A stretch of DNA of 64,000 bases from Elusimicrobiota bacterium (GTDB lineage Bacteria > Elusimicrobiota > Elusimicrobia > FEN-1173): NCBI GenBank assembly GCA_016722575.1, contig JADKIY010000006.1, positions 310,001 through 374,000 of the forward strand, written 5' to 3'. The notes under the pieces were generated by a model. The model was not told the DNA's origin. It did not search any database and saw nothing but the letters and a program-made list of their open reading frames with translations. Made by a program: the position numbers and the translations under genes. Below are positions 26,393 through 33,969 of the stretch, one piece after another; position 1 is the first letter of the stretch, and the number at the start of each line of letters is the position of its first letter.

Positions 26393-27198
26393 GCGGCGCC
26401 CCGGCGCGCGCCGTCATCGACCTTCGAAAATTGAGCGTGTATCGCCCCGCCCCCCTTTTGTCCGGGGTGGATTGGACCGTGCGGCGGGGGGAGCATTGGG
26501 TGATTTTGGGGGCCAACGGTTCGGGCAAATCAACGTTGGTGAACGCCCTGGCCGGGTACGTGACCCCGTCCGACGGCGAAATGACCGTGTTGGGGAAAAC
26601 CTACGGCCGTTCCGACTGGCGGATCCTTCGGGAGAAAATCGGCCTGGTGAGCGGGAATTTAATCCCCCGGTTTAACGAGGACGAAACGGCCCTGGAGGTC
26701 GTGGCGGGCGGCCTCCGCGGCCAAATCAATTTGTGGACGGCGCCGACCCCCGGGGAGGCCCGGACCGCCCGGCGCTGGCTCGGGCGGGTGGAAGCGGCTC
26801 CCGTGGCGGACCGTCCCTGGAGCGTTCTGTCCCAGGGGGAGCGCCAGCGCGTGTTGATCGCCCGGGCGTTGGTTCGCAAGCCCGCGCTTCTGATTTTGGA
26901 CGAGCCCTGCGCGGGCCTGGACCCCCTGGCCCGGGAAACCTTCGTCGCTTTTTTGGCACGGCTGGGCCGCCGACCTTCGCCGTCCCTCGTGTTGGTGACC
27001 CACCACGTGGAGGAAATCGGGCCCGTTTTCACCCACGCCTTGGCGCTCCGCCGCGGGGTCGTCGCCGCCCGGGGGCCCCTGGGCCGCGTGGTGACCGGGC
27101 CCGTGCTTTCCCGGGTGTTCGACGCCCCGGCCCGCGTGGCCCGCGCCGGCAAATCCTTCCGCCTCGCCCTTCGGCCCCGCCCCTCCGCCGTCCTTTAA
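26389..27198 (+). CDS. ABC transporter-type ATPase (COG1119/ModF-like, soluble)
   Basis: The 269-residue protein has Walker A GANGSGKST, the signature SQGERQRV, Walker B ALLILDEPCAG and switch His in VLVTHHVEE. The ERQRVLIARAL and VEEIGPVF..ALALRRG pattern fits the COG1119 group of ModF-type or YlmA-type ATPases. No permease gene is adjacent, so it may act without a transporter or with one encoded elsewhere. It starts with GTG in a GTGA overlap with the rhomboid gene. Confidence 0.9.
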   Translation: MSGAPARAVIDLRKLSVYRPAPLLSGVDWTVRRGEHWVILGANGSGKSTLVNALAGYVTPSDGEMTVLGKTYGRSDWRILREKIGLVSGNLIPRFNEDETALEVVAGGLRGQINLWTAPTPGEARTARRWLGRVEAAPVADRPWSVLSQGERQRVLIARALVRKPALLILDEPCAGLDPLARETFVAFLARLGRRPSPSLVLVTHHVEEIGPVFTHALALRRGVVAARGPLGRVVTGPVLSRVFDAPARVARAGKSFRLALRPRPSAVL

Positions 27199-27205
27199 AT
27201 CCGCC

Positions 27206-27235
27206 TTGACAAAGGCGGCCGTCCCGCGGTAGAAT
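27206..27235 (+). promoter_or_regulatory. Sigma-70-type promoter of the Fur-Feo operon
   Basis: TTGACA (27206-27211) and TAGAAT (27230-27235) are separated by 18 bases. Transcription should start near 27242, which rules out the ATGs at 27234 and 27240 as starts. GATAATGA right behind the -10 box resembles half of a Fur box, so self-repression by iron is possible. Confidence 0.75.
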
Positions 27236-27257
27236 GATAATGAGACCCGATATCAAT

Positions 27258-27695
27258 ATGGAAAACGAACTCGCGCTGTTGCGTCGCCACATCAAAACCC
27301 GGGGCCTGCGGGACACGGCCCAGCGGGAAGGGGTGCTGCGCTTCCTGTTCTCCCGGACCGACCACCTGAGCTCCGAAGAGGTGTATCAAGGCCTTCGGGG
27401 CCGGCGGGCCCGCGTCGGGCGGGCCACGGTGTTCCGCACCCTGAAACTCCTGGAGGAATGCGGGCTGGCCACCAAAGTGACCTTCCCCGACGGCACCCAG
27501 AAGTTTGAGCGGGCCCACGGGCGGGCCCACCACGACCACATGATCTGCGTGAAATGCGGGACGGCCTTCGAATTCGAAAGCCCCGCCATTGAGCGTTTGC
27601 AGGCCCGGGAGGCCCGCCGGCGGGGGTTCGAAATCCACGGGCACCGGCACGAATTGTTCGGCCGTTGCCGGGCCTGCGCCGGAGGCCGGTCGTGA
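27258..27695 (+). CDS. Fur-family metal-responsive regulator
   Basis: From the chosen ATG the protein has 145 residues: a winged helix (RGLRDTAQREGVLRFLFSRTDHLSSEEVYQGLR, ATVFRTLKLLEECGLATKV) and a metal domain with HHDHMICVKCG and CRACAGG, whose CXXC pairs hold structural zinc. The HHDHMICVKCGTAFEF block is Fur-like, which together with the downstream feoB suggests an iron sensor. The start is fixed by the promoter just upstream. The stop overlaps the GTG of the next gene. PerR or Zur cannot be excluded. Confidence 0.88.
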   Translation: MENELALLRRHIKTRGLRDTAQREGVLRFLFSRTDHLSSEEVYQGLRGRRARVGRATVFRTLKLLEECGLATKVTFPDGTQKFERAHGRAHHDHMICVKCGTAFEFESPAIERLQAREARRRGFEIHGHRHELFGRCRACAGGRS

Positions 27696-28153
27696 AGCGG
27701 TTTTGGGCGTTTTTGCTTTTGACGTCGCCGGCGCTGGCGGCGTCGCCGCCCGTGGACGAATTGATGCAAGGCCTCTCCGGGCGGGCGGAATCCGTCGAAA
27801 AAGCCCTCCAGGACGAAAACGGCCCCGCGGCCGTCCGGGATTTTGAAGGGATGGCCGACTTTTTTGAGAGGCTCCGGGAGTTGCACGCGCCCCGCTACGG
27901 GGGCGACCCCCGGGAGTGGATCGACGACTGCTCCCGGAGCCGGGTGTTGGCCCTCTCCGCCCGGGAGGCCGTGCTGGGCGGGCGGTGGCCCGACGCCCGA
28001 ACCGCCTTCGGGGACCTGATGAGCCTTCAAAAGGACGCCCACCGGGCCTTCCGCCCCACCCTTTTTCAACGCCTGGGCCGGTGGTTTAAGAAGAAACCGG
28101 CCGGGCCGGCCGGAAGTGTCGCAAACGAAAAAAAAGGAGCGCAACAACCATGA
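27692..28153 (+). CDS. Small periplasmic helical protein in iron operon
   Basis: The GTG in a GTGA overlap gives a signal peptide (RFWAFLLLTSPALAA). The mature 135 residues are helical (DELMQGLSGRAESVEKALQ, DFFERLRELHAPRYGG, LMSLQKDAHRAFRP) and resemble the four-helix bundle of cytochrome b562/c', but no CXXCH motif is present. It may bind metal or act as a periplasmic helper of the Feo system. No family is assigned. The stop overlaps the ATG of the next gene. Confidence 0.65.
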   Translation: MKRFWAFLLLTSPALAASPPVDELMQGLSGRAESVEKALQDENGPAAVRDFEGMADFFERLRELHAPRYGGDPREWIDDCSRSRVLALSAREAVLGGRWPDARTAFGDLMSLQKDAHRAFRPTLFQRLGRWFKKKPAGPAGSVANEKKGAQQP

Positions 28154-28848
28154 AAAAGAAGTGGATGCTGGGAGCGATCGTTTTGTTGGGCGGGATCAAC
28201 GCCCGGGCCCACGTGCGGGATTATCTGGACACCTATTCGCCCGCGACCCTGGAAAAGGGCGCGGCGGAACTGGAGTTGTGGACGGATTTGCGGAACCCGG
28301 ACCGGGGCGACGCCTATTGGGTTCACCAAACGGAAGTGGAATACGGGGTGACCCCGCGCTACACGTTGGGCCTTTACGGCGTGTTCATCGACGGTCAGGG
28401 GTTTTCGGCCCTCAAGGTGGAAAACCGTTACCGGCCCGAGATGCCGTCCTCCTGGCCGCTGGACACCGCCCTGTATTTGGAGTTGAAGAAAGCCAACGGG
28501 CGCAAGGAGAACAACGAAATCGAAGGGAAAATCTTGCTGGGGAAAACCTGGGGCGCCGTGAACGTCACCGCGAACCCGATTCTGGCGCTGGAGGAAACGC
28601 GCGACGCCAACGGGGACAAAAGCTGGGAATTGGAATCCGGATTGGCCCTGGGCACGTGTTACCGTCACGCCTGGAAAGACGTGACGCCGGGCCTGGAGCT
28701 TTTGATCGCGGAGAACGAGACCCGCCTGACGCCCGGGGTGTATATCGATGTCATGCCGGGCATCCGGTTCAACGTGGGCGTGGGGATCGGGTTGGAGAAG
28801 AAGGCCGACGACGCCCAGTTGAAATCCATTCTCGAGGTGGAATTCTGA
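28150..28848 (+). CDS. Outer-membrane barrel-like protein in iron operon
   Basis: The 232-residue protein has a signal peptide (KKKWMLGAIVLLGGINARA) and strands of barrel type: AAELELWTDLRNPD, YGVTPRYTLGLYGVF, SWELESGLALGT, FNVGVGIGL, ending SILEVEF with a terminal Phe. It could be a porin that lets metal reach the periplasm. It is coupled to the gene before it (ATGA) and followed by feoB after 34 bases. The role is inferred from position. Confidence 0.65.
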   Translation: MKKKWMLGAIVLLGGINARAHVRDYLDTYSPATLEKGAAELELWTDLRNPDRGDAYWVHQTEVEYGVTPRYTLGLYGVFIDGQGFSALKVENRYRPEMPSSWPLDTALYLELKKANGRKENNEIEGKILLGKTWGAVNVTANPILALEETRDANGDKSWELESGLALGTCYRHAWKDVTPGLELLIAENETRLTPGVYIDVMPGIRFNVGVGIGLEKKADDAQLKSILEVEF

Positions 28849-28882
28849 TTTTTTCAAGACGGTCTTCCGCCGGGCGACGTCC

Positions 28883-30910
28883 GTGACGACGGTCCAGGCC
28901 CCCCTCTCCGGGGACTCCGTGGACGGCGGCCGTCCCGCGGGGCCGACGTCCCGCGTCGCCCCGCCTCGGGTCAAAACGCTGGTCCTGGTGGGGAACCCCA
29001 ACGTCGGGAAATCGGTGCTGTTTCACCGGTTGACGGGGCGCTACGCCACGGTGTCGAATTACCCGGGCACCACGGTGGAAGTGTCGACCGGCACGACCTG
29101 GCTGGCGGGGGAAAAGTGGCGCGTGGTGGACACGCCGGGGGTCAACTCCCTCATGCCGACCTCCGAGGACGAACGGGTGACGCGGGATTTCCTGCTTCGG
29201 GAGCGGCCCGACGTCGTGTTGAACGTCGTGGATTCCAAAAATCTCCGGCGGGGGCTCGCCCTCACGCTGGAGCTGGTGGATTACGGATTGCCCCTGGTGG
29301 TGGCGCTCAATTTGGCGGACGAAGCCCTGGACCGGGGCATCGCCATTGACGTCGACCGTCTTTCCCGCCGCCTGGGCGTTCCCCTGGTCAGCACCGTGGC
29401 CACGACCGGGGACGGCCTGCCGGACCTGAAGCGCGCCCTGGAACACCCCACCTGTTCCAACGTGGCTCCGCCGGAAAACCCCGACATCGCCCGGGCCCTG
29501 GCCGCCCTGGCCCCGCATTTTTCGCCCAAAGCCAAAGCCCGGCGGGCCGTGAGCCTGTCCTTGTTGTCCGGGGACGACACCGTGCTGACCTGGGCCGGGG
29601 AATTGCTGGCCCCGACCTCCTCGGAAAAAGACCTCTTCGCCGCGGCCAAAACGGCCCGGGAGCGCTTTGCCGGGGCCCCGCGTTCGCTCCTCTTCGACGC
29701 CCGGTCCGGGTACCTCTCCGAACTGGTGGCCGACGTGGTCACCCAGCGCGGCCGCCTGGGCCGCCGTTGGTCCCAGCGGATCGGCCAATGGTGCCTTCGG
29801 CCGTGGCCCGGGTATTTGATCGGGGCCGCGATCTTGTACGTCGTTTATCTCTTCGTCGGCGTCTTCGGGGCGGGCACGGCGGTTAATTTCCTGGAAAAAA
29901 CCGTCTTCGGGGAAATCATCACCCCGGGCGCGACCCGCGCCTTGGCGGCCCTTCACACGCCGGCCTTCGGGATGGACCTTCTCGTGGGGCCCTACGGCGT
30001 GGTGAGCATGGCCTTTTCCTATGCCTTCGCGCTCATCCTCCCCATCGTCACCACTTTTTTCATCGCCTTCGGGTTGCTGGAAGATTCGGGGTATCTCCCC
30101 CGGCTTTCGGTGCTGTTGGACCGGGTGTTTCGGGTGATGGGGTTGAACGGCCGGGCGGTGCTGCCGGTGATTCTGGGTTTGGGGTGCGACACCATGGCCA
30201 CCATGACGACCCGGATCCTCGACACCAAAAAGGAGCGCGTCATCGTGACGATGCTCCTGGCCCTCTCGATTCCCTGCTCGGCGCAATTGGCGGTCATCCT
30301 GGGCATGACGGCGGGGCTGTCGCCCCGGGTGTTATTTCTTTGGCTGACCGTCCTGATCGGCGTGACACTGGCCTCGGGGTGGGCCGCCTCCCGGGTGCTC
30401 CCGGGCGCCCGATCGACCTTTCTCATGGAGATCCCGCCCATCCGGCGGCCGCTCCTCCGCAACATTTTGATGAAGATGAAAACCCGGCTGGCGTGGTATT
30501 TAAAGGAAGTCGTGCCCCTCTTTGTGTGGGGGACGCTGGGCCTTTTCTTTCTGGACCGGTGGGGCGGGTTGAAGGCGGCGGAACGGCTGTTCGCCCCCGT
30601 CGTTCAAGGGTGGCTGGGCCTGCCGGCCCGGGCCACGGAGGCTTTTTTGGTGGGGTTTCTCCGCCGGGACTACGGCGCGGCCGGATTGTACCGCCTCCAA
30701 CAGGAGGGCTTGTTGAACCTCCGACAGGTGACGGTGAGCCTGGTCCTCATCACCCTCTTTATGCCCTGCATCGCCCAGTGGCTGATGATGTTTAAGGAGC
30801 GGGGGTGGCGGGCGGCCCTCGGGCTGACCCTGGCGGTGATGGCCGTGGCCCTGGGCGTCTCCGGGGCCTTGAACGGTCTTTTGCTGGCCTTCCCTTCGCT
30901 GGTGGGCTAA
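28883..30910 (+). CDS. feoB: Ferrous iron transport protein B
   Basis: The 675-residue protein has an N-terminal G domain (G1 GNPNVGKS, G3 DTPG, G4 NLAD) preceded by about 30 extra residues, and a membrane part of many helices with the Gate repeats (ILPIVTTFFIAFGLLEDSGYLPRLSVLLDRVFRVMGLNGRAV and the VLPVILGLGCDTMATMTTRILDTKKER block). It takes up Fe2+ across the inner membrane. The start is GTG; a later start closer to the G domain is possible. There is no separate feoA; a FeoA domain is carried by the next gene. Confidence 0.96.
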   Translation: MTTVQAPLSGDSVDGGRPAGPTSRVAPPRVKTLVLVGNPNVGKSVLFHRLTGRYATVSNYPGTTVEVSTGTTWLAGEKWRVVDTPGVNSLMPTSEDERVTRDFLLRERPDVVLNVVDSKNLRRGLALTLELVDYGLPLVVALNLADEALDRGIAIDVDRLSRRLGVPLVSTVATTGDGLPDLKRALEHPTCSNVAPPENPDIARALAALAPHFSPKAKARRAVSLSLLSGDDTVLTWAGELLAPTSSEKDLFAAAKTARERFAGAPRSLLFDARSGYLSELVADVVTQRGRLGRRWSQRIGQWCLRPWPGYLIGAAILYVVYLFVGVFGAGTAVNFLEKTVFGEIITPGATRALAALHTPAFGMDLLVGPYGVVSMAFSYAFALILPIVTTFFIAFGLLEDSGYLPRLSVLLDRVFRVMGLNGRAVLPVILGLGCDTMATMTTRILDTKKERVIVTMLLALSIPCSAQLAVILGMTAGLSPRVLFLWLTVLIGVTLASGWAASRVLPGARSTFLMEIPPIRRPLLRNILMKMKTRLAWYLKEVVPLFVWGTLGLFFLDRWGGLKAAERLFAPVVQGWLGLPARATEAFLVGFLRRDYGAAGLYRLQQEGLLNLRQVTVSLVLITLFMPCIAQWLMMFKERGWRAALGLTLAVMAVALGVSGALNGLLLAFPSLVG

Positions 30911-30919
30911 AATCTTTTT

Positions 30920-31609
30920 ATGACCGACGTTCAGAAATACCCCATTCCCTCCGCCGCCCGGGAAGATTTGGAAGAGACCCTGGGCCTCGTTTGGCAAAAG
31001 CGCGAAGAGGGCGTGACCGACGCCGCCGTCCTCCGTCAACTCATGACCGAGAGCGTGGGGGGGGACGCGTGCGCCCAAGCCTTGACGGGGGGGTATCTCC
31101 GGGAAAGCGGCCCCCGCCTTGAACTGACGGCGACGGGCGAGGCCCTGGGCGCCGACGTGTCCCGGCGGCACCGGTTGGCGGAACGCCTGTTGACCGACGT
31201 GCTCAGCCTGGACCGCGGCGCGGTGGACCCCAACGCCTGCCGGCTGGAACACATCATTTCCCCCGAGGTCAGCGAATCCATCTGCACGCTCCTGGGCCAC
31301 CCCAAGGAGTGCCCCCACGGCCACGCCATTCCCCCCGGCCCCTGTTGCGCCCGGGTGGAAAAACATTTGGAACCCATCGTCGTCCCCTTGAGCCGCCTTC
31401 GTCCCGGGGACCGGGGAACCGTGGCCTACCTGCAACTCCGGGAGCACCCGGAACTTCACCGGCTCTTGTCCTTGGGCCTCATCCCCGGAGCGGCCGTGCA
31501 CCTGCACCAAACCTACCCCGCCTTCGTCGTGGATTTGGGCGAAAGCCAGCTGGCCCTGGAGGAATCCGTGGCCGACCGAATTTACGTTCGGCGCTCCCTG
31601 GACCTCTAA
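30920..31609 (+). CDS. DtxR-family regulator with C-terminal FeoA domain
   Basis: The 229-residue protein begins with a weakly conserved winged helix and has the DtxR dimer/metal block RRHRLAERLLTDVL... CRLEHIISPEVSESICTLLGHPKECPHGHAIP, followed by PCC. The last 75 residues (VPLSRLRPGDRGTVAYLQL.EHPELHRLLSLGLIPGAAVHL) form a FeoA/SH3-like domain, as in MntR/IdeR-type proteins. It is nine bases after feoB. The same operon is headed by a Fur-type regulator, so two iron or manganese sensors bracket the transporter. The FeoA part might also touch FeoB. Confidence 0.85.
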   Translation: MTDVQKYPIPSAAREDLEETLGLVWQKREEGVTDAAVLRQLMTESVGGDACAQALTGGYLRESGPRLELTATGEALGADVSRRHRLAERLLTDVLSLDRGAVDPNACRLEHIISPEVSESICTLLGHPKECPHGHAIPPGPCCARVEKHLEPIVVPLSRLRPGDRGTVAYLQLREHPELHRLLSLGLIPGAAVHLHQTYPAFVVDLGESQLALEESVADRIYVRRSLDL

Positions 31610-31652
31610 ATTTCCTAAACTGTCCTTTTATTCTCCTCGTTGGAAAGGTTTT

Positions 31653-32450
31653 ATGCCCCTCGCACCCTTGACGCGCCCCATCGTCTTCTTCGATCTGGAA
31701 ACCACCGGCCTTTGGCCCGACGTGGATCGGATCATCGAAATCGCCTTGCTGAAACGCTACCCCGACGACCGCGTCGAGCGCCTCTCCCAGCGTTTCGACC
31801 CGGGCATTAAAATTCCGGCGGAATCCTCGGCCATCCACGGCATGTCCAACGCCGATTTGGCGGGCCAGCCGGCCTTCAAAGAATGGGCGCCCAAGTTGTT
31901 CGACATCTTCCGCGACACGGACCTGGGCGGCTACGCCCTCATGCGGCTGGACGTCCCCATCTTGACCAAGGAATTCGACCGCGCCGGCTTTCATTTTTCC
32001 ATGGAGGGGCGGCGCATCGTGGACGCGAGCGTCATTTTCCGGGAGCGCGAACGGCGGGATTTGACGTCGGCCTACCGGTTCTATTGCGGCAAAACCCTGG
32101 TCGGCGCCCACGGCGCCGAGGCGGACAACGACGCGGCCTACGAAGTCTTTCTGGCCCAGTTGGAGCGGTACCCCAATTTGCCCCGGGACGTGGAGGGCAT
32201 CAACGCCTTTTGCACCTCCTCCGAGCCCAGCCAGGTGGACAAGGAAGGAAAGCTGGTGTGGCGGGACGCCGAGGCCTATTTCAATTTCGGCAAACACCGC
32301 TACCGCTCCCTGGAGCAGGTGACCCGGGAGGACCCGGACTACATCGATTGGATCGTGGCCAAAGGCGACTTCCCCATGGACTTCATCGACATCTGCCGGA
32401 ACGCCCGCCGGGGCAATTTCCCGCGCAAAGCGGCCGGCGCCAAAAAATGA
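31653..32450 (+). CDS. DEDD-type 3'-5' exonuclease (DnaQ-like)
   Basis: The 265-residue protein starts after a GGAAAGG site and has the DnaQ motifs: FFDLETTG (Exo I), GGYALMRLDVPIL (Exo II region) and HGAEADNDAAYEVF (Exo III with His and Asp). The C-terminal 80 residues (WRDAEAYFNFGKHRYRSLEQV..EDPDYIDWIV) are the small extension often found in exonuclease-like proteins of Bacteroidetes and relatives, which recurs in DNA repair proteins. It probably trims single-strand DNA or RNA. It overlaps terC by four bases. Confidence 0.88.
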   Translation: MPLAPLTRPIVFFDLETTGLWPDVDRIIEIALLKRYPDDRVERLSQRFDPGIKIPAESSAIHGMSNADLAGQPAFKEWAPKLFDIFRDTDLGGYALMRLDVPILTKEFDRAGFHFSMEGRRIVDASVIFRERERRDLTSAYRFYCGKTLVGAHGAEADNDAAYEVFLAQLERYPNLPRDVEGINAFCTSSEPSQVDKEGKLVWRDAEAYFNFGKHRYRSLEQVTREDPDYIDWIVAKGDFPMDFIDICRNARRGNFPRKAAGAKK

Positions 32451-33412
32451 CGCACCAAGCGGTCATGTGGCTGGTTTTTAACGCCGTGGTTCTCGCCATG
32501 CTATACGTCGATTTGGCCGTGGCTCAAAAAAAGAGCCACGCCGTGGGCCTGCGCGAAGCCGCCCTGTGGAGCTTCGTTTGGGTGTGCGTGTCCCTTCTTT
32601 TCGCCGTGGGCATCCATTTTTATCTTTCCCCCGAGAAGGCCCTCCAGTTCCTCACCGGCTACGTCATCGAGAAATCTCTCAGCGTGGACAACATGTTCGT
32701 TTTTATCATGATTTTCTCCTTTTTCGGCATCGAGGCCGAGCATCAGCCGCGGGTGTTGAAATGGGGTATTTTGGGCGCTTTGCTTTTGCGGTTTATTCTT
32801 ATTTTCATCGGCGCGACGTTGGTCGCCCGGTTCCACTGGGTGTTGTACTTGTTCGGGGCGATTCTCCTGTATTCCGCCTACAAGATGGCTTTCGGCGTGG
32901 AGAAGGAATTCAATCCCGACGACAACGCCTTGTTCCGGCGGCTGCGTCGGTTGATGCCCATGACCGGGCTCGCCGGCCAACGGTTCTTCGTCCGATTGAA
33001 CGGGGTCCTTCACGCCACGCCGTTGCTGCTCGCCCTGGTGGTCGTGGAATTCAGCGATGTGGTTTTCGCCTTGGATTCGATCCCCGCCATTTTCTCCATT
33101 ACCCAGGACACGTTCATCGTTTATACCTCGAATGTGTTCGCCATTTTGGGGCTTCGGGCCCTTTATTTCCTGGTCAGCGGATTGGTCCAAATGTTCGCCT
33201 TTTTAAAATACGGAGTGGCGCTGATTTTGGCGTTCGTGGGTGTCAAAATGTTGGGGTCGTCGTTTTTTCATATTTCCACGGCGTTTTCCCTCGGCGTGAT
33301 CCTGTCCGTGCTCGCCTTCTCCATTGTCTTGTCCCTGCTGTTTCGTCAACGCCCTCCTAAAGTCGCGTTCGATCAGTCCCCTCGCCCCGCCGACCCTCCC
33401 GTCCATAGCTGA
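32447..33412 (+). CDS. TerC/Alx family integral membrane metal exporter
   Basis: The 321-residue protein has about nine helices and the TerC signatures EKSLSVDNMFVFIMIFSFF and VVVEFSDVVFALDSIPAIFSITQD, with acidic residues for metal transport. Alx-type members export manganese or other divalent metals. The start is the ATG in the ATGA overlap with the exonuclease gene. No Mn riboswitch precedes it; it depends on the upstream transcript. It fits the metal theme of the neighbourhood. Confidence 0.92.
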   Translation: MTHQAVMWLVFNAVVLAMLYVDLAVAQKKSHAVGLREAALWSFVWVCVSLLFAVGIHFYLSPEKALQFLTGYVIEKSLSVDNMFVFIMIFSFFGIEAEHQPRVLKWGILGALLLRFILIFIGATLVARFHWVLYLFGAILLYSAYKMAFGVEKEFNPDDNALFRRLRRLMPMTGLAGQRFFVRLNGVLHATPLLLALVVVEFSDVVFALDSIPAIFSITQDTFIVYTSNVFAILGLRALYFLVSGLVQMFAFLKYGVALILAFVGVKMLGSSFFHISTAFSLGVILSVLAFSIVLSLLFRQRPPKVAFDQSPRPADPPVHS

Positions 33413-33474
33413 TCCATGTCATTTTTATCGGTGCAGGGAAGGACTAAAATGACGATGATTCCCCTGGAGGCCTC

Positions 33475-33969
33475 ATGAACGGCGCTCAATTGCATTTGGT
33501 TTTAATTCATTTTCCGGTGGCGGGCGTCTTTTTCGCCCTGCTGTTGCTGGCCTACGCCTTCTTAAGAAAAAACACGGACGTCCTCCGGGTGGCGTTGGGG
33601 TTTCTCGTGCTCACGGGCCTCGCCGGGTTGGCGGCCTATTGGACCGGCGAAGGGGCCGAAGAGGCCGTTGAAAAAGTCGCCTCCGTGGCCGGCGGCTGGA
33701 TCCACACCCACGAAGAGGCCGCGGAAGCCGCGTTGATCGCTTTGGAAATAGCGGCCGCCCTGGCGCTGGGGGGCCTGGTCTTTTTCCGCCGGTCCGGCGG
33801 TCCCCGCCCGGCCTACCTCGGGGCGGTGTTCGCCGCCACGCTCGCGGCCGCGGCGCTGCTGGGCCGCGCGGCCCACCACGGAGGGCAGATCCGCCACACG
33901 GAAATCCGCCCCGCGGCCGCGGCCGGCGCTCCGGCCCCCGCCGAAACGCCCGACTCCGATGCCCGCTGA
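33475..33969 (+). CDS. DUF2231-like membrane protein
   Basis: The 164-residue protein starts after CTGGAGG. It has four hydrophobic segments and the family-like start LHLVLIHFPVAGVFFALLLLAYAF, with conserved His residues (HTHEEAAEAALIALEIAAALALGG and AAHHGGQIRHTEI). DUF2231 members may bind heme or metal in the membrane. The last 11 bases overlap the next gene. Confidence 0.75.
   Translation: MNGAQLHLVLIHFPVAGVFFALLLLAYAFLRKNTDVLRVALGFLVLTGLAGLAAYWTGEGAEEAVEKVASVAGGWIHTHEEAAEAALIALEIAAALALGGLVFFRRSGGPRPAYLGAVFAATLAAAALLGRAAHHGGQIRHTEIRPAAAAGAPAPAETPDSDAR

Noticed and set aside
27692..28153. Cytochrome c'
   Set aside because: The fold pattern is similar but no CXXCH heme motif is present.
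32380..32446. Mn-sensing yybP-ykoY riboswitch before terC
   Set aside because: The terC start overlaps the exonuclease stop, so no leader exists.
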